Shown: positions 14,946 to 26,150 of the stretch, in pieces
Numbering within the stretch: the first letter of the stretch is position 1
Layout: the number at the start of each line of letters is the position of its first letter
Source of the DNA: Latrodectus hesperus
Lineage: Eukaryota > Arthropoda > Arachnida > Araneae > Theridiidae
Length of the DNA: 64,000 nucleotides
Direction of reading: 5' to 3'
Assembly (NCBI GenBank): GCA_037975125.1
Contig: CM075857.1
Location: 93,515,343 to 93,579,342, forward strand
Notes under the pieces: model-generated
Databases searched by the model: none
Seen by the model: the letters and a program-made list of their open reading frames with translations, nothing else
What the model was told of the DNA's origin: nothing
Program-made: the position numbers and the translations under genes

Positions 14946-16603
14946 AAAATTTTTGTGAAATTGCTTACAAATTCATTATATGGCAAAAATCGCAATGAAA
15001 GTTAACAAAACAGTAAATATAATAAAATAGCAATCTAACGAAGTTCAAATCACATTTTTACTCGAATTTAATTTCTTACTGCGATAATCACAAATGTAGC
15101 ATTTTCCATTAGAAAAGTATTTGAGAAGATACATTACTTTATACTTTGTATATATACAGTAAGAGAATGAGAGTAGTATAATGATAAAGAGGTGGGAATT
15201 TCTTAACACGTTTCCAAAATTTCTTCCAAAAGACAAGAGACTAAATTGAAAATAAAACATTTTTGTGATTAAGTAAAGCACTTGATGACTTTGGGAAAAG
15301 AAGAATTTTACAATAGGTATTTGAGGTGAGTGTTTTATCGATTCTATTTAGTAGTTTATACACTTTTATTTTGTTAAGTTTTCTCTCTTTTTTATGAACT
15401 TCTTCGAAATAGCGAATATTTTTTTAACAGACTTTTCCAAAGTGTAAAATTGGAGTTCATCTGTAATCAATACACAAAACCAAAACGTAGTCAAATGAAA
15501 CTGTTTTTCAATCGATAAATAAGCTGTGTCTGTTGTAACGAAGTGAAGAAGTTGTTGTAATTACTCTGTTTCTCGTTACTGAGGAAGAGAAAAGCGTAAA
15601 TGTTATTTAATTTTTTTTATCTGATCTCTAAAACAGAATTACTTATTCAGGATTTATTTATTTATTTTCTATTTATGTAAATGAATTCCTTATTCTGTTT
15701 ATTTGTCGAAACCTTTTCTAGTGTTTACATGAGTACAGTTGCCTGGAATAAAGCGAAATTTATATATATCAAGATATCAGTCTGTTCCAATAAAAACTAT
15801 TTCATTATAAATCTTCGATTGCAGTATTTGAATAATATCAACGTTAATTATGTAAATTAATTTATATAATTAACGTTGGATTTAAACTTCTTATGAAATA
15901 TCTTACATCACATAATGTAATTAATGTAAATTTTGTAACATTCTGGGCAGGAACTATTCCCGCCTCAAGAAAGAGGCATAATTTTCTCCTTTTTTAAAAA
16001 TAATATATTTATGTTATCGAATCTCCTTTTCTTTTTCTTACATTTCCCGAGTGAAACTTTTTATTGAAAAAATGAGTAATAATGACTATTTTCCTTTTTT
16101 TTCGATTTTTGAAACTTTTTTTGATTATTGTTTCTACTATCTTTAACAAATGCGATTTTGCCTTTCCAAATACGTTTCCAGTTGGAAATGGATCAGAAAA
16201 TGAATGAAAAGAATTCCGACTTTATATTTAATATTCCTTTATTTTTTTATGTTCGGAGTTTAATATTTAATAATTTCGCAACTGTAACAGTTTTAAAAAA
16301 TTACCTCAATTTGTTTTTAGCTAACCTAAACATGAGGTTACACTTCATAATGCAAAATGTCATTTTGAAAAGCTGCTAATTAAATTATTTCTGGGACGTG
16401 GGCATTTTTCTGTATTAAATATTAGAACTTCATATTTTCATAGATAAACAAAAATTTCAGTCAGAAGTATTTTTTTAATTTCATGACATTTTTTCCTTGC
16501 GGTATTTAGTATACAAAAAATATCTAATCTGATTTTATTGTCTGTTTTGCATTAATTTAGTGTTTGTCTTTTCAGTACGGCCAGATATTTTCTCTGAAAT
16601 ATA
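14942..16603. other. AT-rich stretch with a 40-nt palindrome
   Basis: No supported gene. Bases 15839-15878 form a palindrome with perfect 13-bp outer arms (CAACGTTAATTAT / ATAATTAACGTTG) and a nearly symmetrical centre. Confidence 0.5.
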
Positions 16604-17891
16604 TTGGGTTGGCACAACTAAGTAATTGCGGATATTTTTTAGAAAATCAAAGACAGTTTTTTCATGGAACTAAATAACTTTATTCTGTAATATATTGCCC
16701 ATTTGGATCAATGATCTTTCGCCATCTTTCAGGCAACATCATAATCCCACGTTCATAAAACTTCTGGTTATTATTAGAATAAAACTGAATCAGGTACGAT
16801 TTGACATCATCATCAGTGTTGAAATTTTTACCATTCAAGGAGTTTTGTAACGATCGAAACAAAAAGTAATCAGATGGTGCAAGGTCAGGCCTATATGGTG
16901 GATGTGGCAAAACATCCCAACCAAGCTCCAATAATTTTGCCGAGTGAGCAAAGATGTGTGTGGCCTTGCATTGTCATGATGGAATACAACACCTTTTCGA
17001 TTTGTCAATTCGGGCCGCTTTTTTTAAACTGCATTGTTTAATTTCGTTAGTTGTTCAATGTAGACATCAGAATAGATCGTTCGGTTTGGTGGTAAGAGTT
17101 CAAAGTAGACAATTCCTTTGTAGTCCCACCAAACTGGTAACGAAACCTTCTTTTGATGAATATCAGCTTTTGATGTTGTTTGAGTTGGTTCACCTGGCCT
17201 GCTCCACGATCTTTTCCGCTTGGTATTGTTGTAAACAACCCATTTTTCATCGCCAGTTATCAATCATTTTAAAAATGGATCATTTTCATTGCGTTTCTTT
17301 AGCGAATCGCAGTTGTTAATGCGTTGCTTTAAATGCGTTTCTTTCAGTTCGTGAGGAACCCATGTATCGAGTTTTTGAACATTGCCAAGTTGTTTTAAGT
17401 GATTTTCAATGCACGTATATGATACATGAAGCTTCTCTGCTCACGTGTTGTACTGTGACGATCCGAATCGATTATTGCTTTGATTAGGTCGTCATCAATT
17501 TCAACTGGACGACCAGAGAGTTTTTCATCTTTGAATGAAAAATCACCAGAACGAAATTTGGCAAACCAATTTTGAGACTGCCGTTCTTTTAAGGCTTCGT
17601 CACCATAAACAGCACATAACTTTTTATGAGCTTGAGATGCATTTTTCCCTTTGCGGAAATAAAAAAAAAAACAAAATATGACGAAAATGTTACTGTTGAT
17701 TTTCCATTTTTCAAAGAACGCGAAACGAAAACTAAGCAACCGATCAAAAAACCTTTTTTAGTGATTGACAGCTGAATTGCCAACTATCAAATAACAAATT
17801 GTGTTTTACATTTGTACTACGTCTGCAATCCTAAAAATTCAACTGAAGCCATCTATGAGTGAAATCCGCAATTACTTAGTTGCCAACCTAA
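16604..17891 (-). mobile_element. Mariner element, mellifera-type, full length but dead
   Basis: Left end TTGGGTTGGCACAACTAAG and right end (complement) TTAGGTTGGCAACTAAGTAA are terminal inverted repeats differing mainly by a 2-base insertion on the left. Both abut TA: 16602-16603 and 17892-17893, the duplicated mariner target. At 1288 bp it has normal mariner length. The GGTTGGCAACTAAGTAATTG ends match what I recall of the mellifera subfamily. Both ends are intact, so only the coding region is destroyed. Confidence 0.92.
16680..17707 (-). pseudogene. Mariner transposase (DD34D), pseudogene
   Basis: The gene reads right to left from ATG at 17705-17707 (MENQQ followed at once by a TAA). It then shows FYFRKGKNASQAHKKLC and NWFAKFRSGDFS (the helix-turn-helix half), the linker LSGRPVEIDDD, catalytic ITGDEKWV, then HHDNARPH and YRPDLAPSDY. 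With the frames combined, 34 residues separate the second and third Asp, so all three catalytic residues survive as codons. Lesions: the codon-6 stop, a T-run indel near 17665, frame changes in the middle, a TAA just before KKRPEL near 17023, and a shift near 16945. It cannot make a full transposase. Confidence 0.9.
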
Positions 17892-18204
17892 TATATACAT
17901 ATAGATAAACCTGGTAAAATCTATAATACCTGATAAATCCTATGATATCTGATAAAATCTAAACTAAGCCTGTAGTAAATCAGATATAAGCTATACTTTT
18001 ATTGAACTTGACATAAGGAGATCTTAAATGGAAAGAAACGAAGCAGATATGTTCAGTTTTCTAACTTTATTTAAATAATTTTTATGTAATCTTATAAATT
18101 TAATTCTTTAAAAATAATAAATTTTAATATAATAAATAATAATAATAAATAAAAATAAGTATTTATTTCTTTTTTGGTAGTGTACTATGGATTTTACGTA
18201 AACT

Positions 18205-18602
18205 AACTGGGAAATAAGATGCTCTAGGCAGAAGATACGTTTAATCGTAGGCTTCATAACTGGGCACTACTATTTCTGAAAACGCCTCCATAAAATAAAA
18301 CTGTTTCAGCAAGACCCTATCTGCAGGAAATGTCATACGCGAGAGGAAACGGCAGAGCATATCATTTATGAATGCGAGGCTCTTGCCCTCCTTAGATTAA
18401 CTTCTTTAGGCATCATCCATACTAGAGAGTTACACCTAGACTCCATTAAAGGGTTATATCAGACTTTATTAATAAAGTGGGTGACCCGAGTAACTGGAAC
18501 TAGGAAACATTGGGTTTGGAGTGAACAGTACAAAGTGCTGATAAAAGCAATGCCCAATATAATACAAACCCAACTCTAAGAAGAAGAAGAACTGGGAAAT
18601 AA
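18205..18602 (+). mobile_element. 5'-truncated LINE with 13-bp target duplication
   Basis: Direct repeats AACTGGGAAATAA at 18205-18217 and 18590-18602 bracket the insertion. The insert carries the last part of the LINE protein (CSRQKIRLIVGF, GHYYF, then CRKCHTREETAEHIIYECEAL), with a stop in GHYYF*KRLH and other damage, a 3' UTR, and a tail of AAG units. It is the same family as the copy at 20681-21181 but in opposite orientation. Confidence 0.88.
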
Positions 18603-18779
18603 AATTTGGCGAAAAGAGTAATCTGTAAGCATATAAAACGTGAAAAGAATTAAAATTGTTTAATGGAAAAATATTAGCATAACTGTTCCAAAACGGACAA
18701 GAATTCATTTAGAGTCTCTTTCCGCTAACTCACTCCCGTTATCATTTTATTATTCATGTCAAACAATTTTTCGTGACTA

Positions 18780-19120
18780 AATTGTTTTTACGCCCTCCAA
18801 AACGCCAAGTTCAAGTTTCATGGTCAATAACGTGAGAGTAGCCTGCTCCTCTTTTTATCAAAGTGAAACCCGTCCAGTGGTTGGCCCCTTTCCCTGTGGC
18901 TGGCCATCCTTGGAGAAATGCTTGCTAACCGCTTTCCCTTCCTGCTGCGGCCAGTGGTCCGAGCGACCACTATTCACTTAAGGTAATCGCGTGGGTTTCT
19001 CGTTAAGTTGAATGCTTGGGTCCGCGAGGCGCACACGATCCGCTTGACCTTCCACTTATGGCACGAGATGGCCGCCACGCTCTCTGCGCGAAGTCCGAGA
19101 GAAAAGGTGTTGTATTTCGC
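18780..19120. other. GC-richer island of unknown nature
   Basis: About 340 bp with many CpGs stand out from the surroundings. Read on the minus strand it begins near AACACCTTTTCTCTCGGACT, which resembles a 5'-TOP leader of a translation-related gene, but no start codon plus conserved frame follows. Candidates are a promoter/5' exon, a retrocopy fragment, or part of an unrecognised transposon. I cannot choose between them. Confidence 0.4.
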
Positions 19121-19232
19121 AAATAATTCCTTTGTGAAGAAGCTTCGGACAAAACCCCAGTATGTAACTGGGGGAAATTGAATACAACGGTAACATTGGG
19201 AAGATCCATTTGAACAAAAACCTAGCGGGTGT

Positions 19233-19458
19233 TACATATTCTTCGTGAAAGTTATTTATTTTTTTTTTCGACTCGGGGATTGAATTTCCTCTGTCATTAT
19301 TATGAGCATGGGCTTTTGTCTTATGTGTTTTAAAGTTTTTTTTTTTTTTTTTTAAAGAAAAAGAGAATGTCATAATTTTTCCATCCTTAACAAATTACTG
19401 CATGGATAACATTAGTAAGCATCTTTTATGACAGTGTCATGGATGGGAGAATATTTAT
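19233..19458 (+). repeat. 226-bp direct repeat, left copy
   Basis: Begins TACATATTCTTCGTGAAAG and ends GAGAATATTTAT. It matches 19881-20108 across its length with scattered differences and a variable poly-T stretch. The two copies exactly flank the LINE fragment at 19459-19880. Confidence 0.9.
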
Positions 19459-19880
19459 TAGCAAGCAAGGGTATTAAATAGCACGTGCCCTATCAAAAGG
19501 CAAAAAGAATTATTTTAAAGCTCAATAGAGACAGTCTAAGGAAAGCAGTGGGGCTACTTACAGGACACTGCCACCTTAAAAGACATCTCACCATAATGGG
19601 AGTTTCAGATGATCCCACTGGTAGAGGTTGTCATTACATGGAAGAAACTTCAATACACATCTTATGTGAATGTGAAACCTTTTCTGCACATAGATTTGAG
19701 CGCCTGGGTCAGCATTTGATTGAACCTTGGATGTTGCAGGAAATTTCTGTAAAATGTCTGCTGAACTTTGCTTCAGCCACTGGTCTCTTCAAATAGGGCT
19801 TTCTGAGGGGTATAGTACAATAGACCTATGGTCGCGGTGTTAGGTTCTTTTGGAACCACTCTTAGTTTTATATCTAAATC
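19459..19880 (+). mobile_element. LINE C-terminal fragment between direct repeats
   Basis: An open frame (19485-19796, 103 codons) reads LLTGHCHLKRHLTIMGVSDD, a zinc-binding-like segment (C..H..H..CECE) and LLNFASATGLFK before its stop. This is the tail after RNase H in jockey/I-like LINE proteins. It is a different family from the neighbours at 18.2 and 20.7 kb. About 85 bp of 3' UTR follows, without an obvious simple tail. One expected Cys appears as Gly (GRGCHYMEE), suggesting decay. Confidence 0.8.
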
Positions 19881-20108
19881 TACATATTCTTCGTGAAAGT
19901 TCTTTTTTTAGACTCGGGGATTGAATTTCCTCTGTCAATATTATGAGCATGGACTTTTGTTTTATGTGTTTTAAAGTTTTTTTATTTAATTTTTTATTTT
20001 TTTAAAGAAAAAGAGAATGTTATAATTTTTCCGCACTTAACAAATTACTGCATGGATAACATTAGTAAACATCTTTTATGACAGTATCATGGATGAGAGA
20101 ATATTTAT
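19881..20108 (+). repeat. 228-bp direct repeat, right copy
   Basis: Partner of 19233-19458; see that entry. Together they look either like a very long target-site duplication around a LINE or like an older tandem duplication into which the LINE was placed. Confidence 0.9.
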
Positions 20109-20667
20109 ACAGTTTTTCTTGCAAAGAACACACATAAAATTACTATAGATATTGCTCTTTTTAAAAAAGAGATATTTACCTTTATTAAATTTAAAGCTTT
20201 TCTGAAAATAAAAACATATAATGACAGAAAAACTCTTGTAATGATTATTTTAGTACATTTTTAAGGGATCGCTTATCACAACACGAGTTTATTTTAAAGT
20301 TCTCATTATATTTATTTTCAAATTTTAATTTCAGAATTTCTTCTAAAAAAGCACACAGTGTTATCGAACATAGCAAAGAAGGAAATTAGAAATATTCCTT
20401 ACTATCACTTTCAACTGTAGCAAATGAGTATACAACGACAAATGAGTGGCATGCAAGTCGGAAGAAAATTCCTGACAAAATATCTAAATCAAGATTCACT
20501 GGCTATGAATATTATTTAAGAGGGGGGTCATCTTTTTCTTACTGTGATTTTCACGACTAGTTGTGTAACCAATTTAAGAGGAAAATTAATCACATTTGTT
20601 CTACCTTTCCGAATCAGAAAAACCATGCTAAATGGCACCGACACATTAAGTATTCTTTGGGTAAGTT
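20109..20667. other. Intergenic spacer
   Basis: No supported gene or repeat. Confidence 0.4.
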
Positions 20668-21194
20668 TTCCATTTTTCTTCTTCTTCTTAGAGTTGGGTT
20701 TGTATGTCATTGGGCACCTCTGCTTTTATCAGCATTTTGTACTTTTAACTCCAAACCCAATGTTTCCTAGTTCTAGTTGCTCGGGTCACCCACTTTATTA
20801 ATAAAGTCCAATAACCCTTTAATGGAGTCTAGGTGTAACTCTCTAGTATGGATGATGCCTAAAGAAGTTAATCTAGGGAGGGCAAGAGCCTCGCATTCGT
20901 AAATGATATGCTTGGCCGTTTCCTCTTGCGTATGACATTTCCTGCAGATAGGGTCTTGCTGAAATAGTCCCATTTTATGGAGATGTTTTCTGAAATAGTA
21001 GTGCCCAGTTTTGAAGCCTACGATTAATCGTATCTTCTGCCTAGAGCATATTAGAATTTCAGAGGCAATCCTCGCTGATGATCCACAGACCATACTTTTA
21101 GCGTGGGTTTGACCAGGAGTATTGAGCCAAGGTTCATACATCTTCCGTTTTTCCCATCTAAGAACATTGGTTCTTGCGGTCTTCCATTTTTCTT
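20668..21194 (-). mobile_element. 5'-truncated LINE with 13-bp target duplication, inverted copy
   Basis: TTCCATTTTTCTT occurs at 20668-20680 and 21182-21194. The insert, on the minus strand, ends in AAG units at the left. Its frame (21141 to 20773, 122 codons) reads MYEPWLNTPGQTHAKSM, then SRQKIRLIVGFKTGHYYF, CRKCHTQEETAKHIIYECEA and LDFINKVGDPSN before the stop. It is intact within this piece, unlike the 18.2-kb copy. The duplication overlaps the tail by a few bases, so its length could be 10-13. Confidence 0.88.
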
Positions 21195-21920
21195 ACATAA
21201 AAGGCTGTTAGTTCAGGAATTGATCCCAATATTAAGGATTAGTTAAATATCAAATCTATATAGATAAAATTTTTGTTTTGTGTGTCCACCGGATTTTTAT
21301 CAGGAATAGACTTAAGATAATTTCTAAGAATGGAGCAAACTTTATATCAGGATATTTATGTTTGGCTAACTTTAAACCAAAACAATGATTCATTTCGAAA
21401 TTTTGATTAAAGAATTTGTTATTGACGTTGATTTTAATTCACTGTAAAATTGTCCCGGAACTCATCTCGCTTCAATAATGGAGGTGTTTGATTCTTTTTT
21501 CCTCTGGGAAATTACCATTGATGATGCGTAATTGTGGAAAGTAGAGAAAAATCATGTTCGGAATCGGTTTCATATTTTTATTTTTATTATTATTATTGCC
21601 ACAGTGTAAACTTAAGCGAATAAATAAAAGACAAAATTTATTTGTTTTAATCAATATTAAATAACAATGTTTATTTGTTTTCAATTTTTTAAAAATTATT
21701 GTTTTTCTAATATGCCGTCGATTAGAAAGTTATTGAAAGGAGTTCCAATTTCAATATTTGATAGTTACGACAGGCTTGATTTCTTGATAGTTTTAACAAG
21801 TAGAATATTCGTACATCTTAAAACTTGATGAATTTTCAAGTAAACTACAACTCATTGAATTGCTTTTCTTTTATCTATTTAAGAGACTTTATTCCGTGGC
21901 GCAAAAATGTTTCGAACCAG
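21195..21920. other. AT-rich intergenic stretch
   Basis: No supported gene. Confidence 0.4.
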
Positions 21921-21924
21921 GGTC

Positions 21925-21975
21925 ATACGGGGCAATTGCCCCGACCCCCACATCAGAGGAGCCCCTAAATCGAAT
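21925..21975 (+). mobile_element. Possible hAT-like transposon end
   Basis: CAGGGTCATACGGGGCAATT followed by GCCCCGACCCCC resembles the G/C-rich ends of arthropod hAT elements whose ends carry CAATTGCCCC. I found no matching end or 8-bp duplication. Confidence 0.4.
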
Positions 21976-23019
21976 GATATATACTCTTTCATATTATAAA
22001 TATACTGTTACATATGTCCGTTAGCAAGAAATTTTTTTCCAAGCATTATTATGATAAATTTCTGTAGATTTATTAAGTCTCATAAGTCAAACATTAAAAA
22101 TGCCTTGGTAAAAAAACGGATCGAATGAATAGTTCTGATATCAAAACACAAATTGGTGATGCCAATATAATTTTTTGTGTTTTCAGGCGTTACAATAAAA
22201 TTAATTCCAATGAAATAAACACGTTATAGTCCACAAATTTTATAACATGCACTTATTTAAAAATAGAAAATGCAAGTGTCTAAAAATAAAAAAATACAAA
22301 ATAGTTTTAACTTTTACTTTTTATTTTCAGCCTAACGTGGAATTTATTTGTTTAAAAGAATTTATAACATAAACTTTAGGATAAAAACTTTCACACATTT
22401 CAGCTATTAAGTAAATTATTCAGCCAAATAAACTTTGTAGTCTAGTAGTCGGCTTAAATTGCAGTTAAAGTCTTAGTTTAAAATAACTAAGATGTTTTGT
22501 TATTTTTTGACCAGATTGATCGTTCTTTTCTTTAGCTGTTATCTGTAATAATAACTGTTTACAAAGGCCAGAGAGAAAGAAAATATATTGTTAATAGCAT
22601 GTTTTATAAAATACAATGAAAATACCAAATGGAGAATAATACATTGAAAATACTAAATGAAAAACAATACATTGAAAATACTTGGAAAAATTTCAAAGAA
22701 AAATAATTTCAAGGAAAATATCAAAGAAAGATAGATATAAAATGGAATGAAGTACCAACATGACCAGCTTCGTCAAGGGGTGTTGACCACATTGGCACAA
22801 GTTATGGCTTTCCTGCAATGGCCCAAGACATAGTCTTAAAAAGAAGCCAGTACACCCCAAAGCCATACCAAAAGTTCAAACCAAAATATCAAGCCAGAAT
22901 AAAAGAAGTAGAATTTAATCTAAAATATATAAATCAAAATCCAATGTTGCCAAAATACTTTTAATTTATAATAATCAAATTAAAACCATATCTAAATACA
23001 ATTCCAAATCTGCAAGGTT
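21976..23019. other. AT-rich sequence, possibly transposon interior
   Basis: No frame or domain seen. If the end at 21925 is real, this could be the interior of that element. A less AT-rich patch at 22740-22880 is unassigned. Confidence 0.3.
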
Positions 23020-23206
23020 TGGTTTGGTTTGTTTGTCGCTCAACGGTCATTTTTTGCACACGAGAGCTAATTAGACCGGGACTTACGGTTTAAAGTGGAT
23101 TCCGAACCACTACAAGCATCCATACCCAAGGTGGGATTCGAACCCACGAACTGTTGAACCGAAGGCAAGAGCGCTAACCATTCGGCTGCCAGCTCGGCTC
23201 CAAATC
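23020..23206 (-). repeat. tRNA-derived SINE, family 5, inverted
   Basis: On the minus strand the head carries an A box (TGGTTAGCGCTC) and a strong B box (GGTTCGAATCC near 23130-23140). The tail is AAACC repeats (seen as ggtttggtttggtttg on plus). It is flanked by A-rich DNA and lacks a matching acceptor stem, so it is a SINE rather than a tRNA gene. A decayed copy lies at 48200-48362. Confidence 0.85.
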
Positions 23207-23327
23207 TGCAAGAACCTCACCAAATGCTATATGTAAGCCAAATAAATACATAAATTAGCGACTAAGTGTTAACACTATCGGCATTTTAAACTTCTTATAA
23301 TTTTCAGTTCTATACCTAATCTTGCAT

Positions 23328-24185
<858 letters not shown>

Positions 24186-24189
24186 AAGT

Positions 24190-24840
24190 GTGTGAATTAA
24201 AATGACAAAACCAAAATGCATTTTACTCTTTTCGACATAATCTCCTTTCATAATAATATACTTTTCTGACATTTTTGATCCTTCTAAAAATTAATATTTC
24301 TGAAACTCATTATATGGCCATTTTTTTCTCTTAAGGATTTTAGAATTTAAAGAAAATCTTTCCCCGATAAGCCTTTTAAAAAATATGGTTCTTTGGAAAA
24401 AGGAAATTTTGGTGAGATGGTGCATTATCGTGATTAAAAAGTCCACTTTTTCTTGAACAAATGTTGGTTTGCTTTTCTTCTATTTTTATCACAACATTCT
24501 AATAAATCCACATGATACTGACCAGTAATCGTTCATTACTTTTCAGATAATCAATGAAAATTATGCGCTTTCAGTCCCAGAAATTGTGTCCATAATCTTA
24601 ACAAAAGATAAAAATGTTTTTACCATTTTTCAGAACAGGGTACATTAGAAGAAACTTTCATATAATTACTATTTACCAGAAATAAAATAACTACTTAGAC
24701 TGATATCATTTCTGTGTGTAGTAATGAAGCCAAATTACATCAACTGAAACATTAACATCGCAAAAATTCGTTTGGATAGCACTCTTTTTCCTGTTTGAAT
24801 AATCTTTTTCTACATTCTTTAATGGGTCACATGTAATAAA
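24190..24840 (-). pseudogene. Mariner-like transposase relic
   Basis: The minus strand carries separate, out-of-frame pieces resembling the C-terminal half of a mariner transposase. ATTGGTCAGTATCATGTGGA-type sequence translates near ITGQYHVDLLECCDKNRRK. LFKKKWTF is followed by H..NAPSHQNF-like sequence where the second catalytic Asp would be. At the end come MKGDYVEKSKMHF and a stop near 24181. GDYVEK before the C-terminus is typical of many mariner proteins. Frameshifts and stops are frequent and I found no terminal inverted repeats. Confidence 0.55.
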
Positions 24841-25163
24841 ATCGTAGCACAGAGTAATATAATTAATTATTAAATTAAATTTATTGCGAATTCTTTTGCT
24901 TTACAATTTGTATTTTTTATTTTATTTTAACTATTAAATAGGATAGCCTGAGTTTATAAATCTCAGCACTTTTTTAGCCACACAAAATAATCAAATCGAT
25001 CTTTAGAAAAAAGTGAAAATAACATTTTATTAAAGGCTTGTTTTAATATATAACAGCTGTCTATAAATTAGAAAATATAATTTCTATAAACTACTATATT
25101 TTAAAATAATTAATATATTCCCAAATTTGCTGTTATATTTGTGGAGAAAAGAAAATTCATTAT

Positions 25164-25462
25164 TTTCCGGTTAGTTGTGCTTATGACACTTGGACAAGCC
25201 AAGCTTGCTATGCCTTTGGCAGCGAATTAAGTCAATAGGAAGCGACTTTCGTTTGGATCAGAGCACCACGAAGGTGAAAGTACGACTTTGCTCTTTTTAA
25301 GGTGCCTCGTAATTTTGAACCACGGTCAGGTGACGAGGTCACATCTGAGCTGGCACCCTCCTCACCACATCCACGCCACACCAGCGGAAGGACTTTGGAC
25401 GTCACAGATTAACGTGGACACGTCCCCAACCCACGGAGTTCCAGAAATCCAGTGAAGGAGAG
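25164..25462 (-). repeat. SINE with shared 3' tail and family 4 head, inverted
   Basis: Matches 11697-12030 without the AT-rich insertion. The complement of the common tail is at 25190-25300 (acaagccaagcttgctatgcc, cgactttgctct). The family 4 head is at 25305-25460 (accagcggaaggactttgg, cgtggacacgtccccaaccc). Confidence 0.8.
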
Positions 25463-26098
25463 TATTTTTCCGGTAGATGACTGTATTGATTGATCTCATT
25501 AAGCATGAATCACACAATTTCAGATTTAAGCTCGTTGGAAAAGTGTCACTGGCAGTAAAAAATTATTTTGCTGTTTTTTAGTTTCGTCCATTTAGTTGCG
25601 ACATAGGGTGATTAAATTATAAATCAACAGTCTTTCTTTCATAAAAGCGAAAATATAAATCGGGAGTTTGAAGTTGTGGATGGGGTATTTAGGATCCCGA
25701 TAATGTAACAGACAATTGCATGCAATTTTAGTTTCGTTGATACCATACACGTATTTTTAATTTTAAAAATGCGCCTATCAGAGGTTGGCTTATTGTCGAA
25801 AATGTCGATAAAATGGCAGAAATGATCGAAGTTGACTTTCATGTTAGCAATCAGCATCACCCTAGAGCTAAAGATCGGCCATGTAATTGCTTTAAACCAT
25901 TTGTATAAAGCGGAATCGGAAACATGTTTAATAGTTTAGAAATTCATGTAAAAATAGTATGGATTTCTTTTCCCAACTTAATATATTTCGTCCGAAATCA
26001 AACAACTTCAAATAAATCTGAACATAAGAAGAGAAATATATTAACCTGATTATGTGTTATTGGAAAAATTAATACAATTTAAAGAAATCGGCTTAATT
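25463..26098. other. AT-rich intergenic stretch
   Basis: No supported gene. The 25639-25860 open frame is not recognisable. Confidence 0.35.
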
Positions 26099-26150
26099 CA
26101 TGGTTTCCCAAACTTTTTTTTCTCGTGGACCACTTTTAAAGTTTTACTAT
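26099..26150 (+). mobile_element. Possible hAT (Charlie-like) transposon end
   Basis: CATGGTTTCCCAAACTTTTT and then TCTCGTGGACCACTTTTAAA closely resemble the terminal sequence of hAT elements that begin CAGTGGTTCCCAAACTTT. The first bases have drifted. No opposite end was found. Confidence 0.45.

Noticed and set aside
14721..15005. Open frame with a long Tyr-Ile run (also 23322-23567, 23327-23539 and 40060-40266)
   Set aside because: Translation of a TA microsatellite; no coding signal outside the repeat.
19003..19373. Minus-strand open frames across the GC-rich island
   Set aside because: They include poly-A/T and repeat sequence, and neither frame shows a conserved motif.
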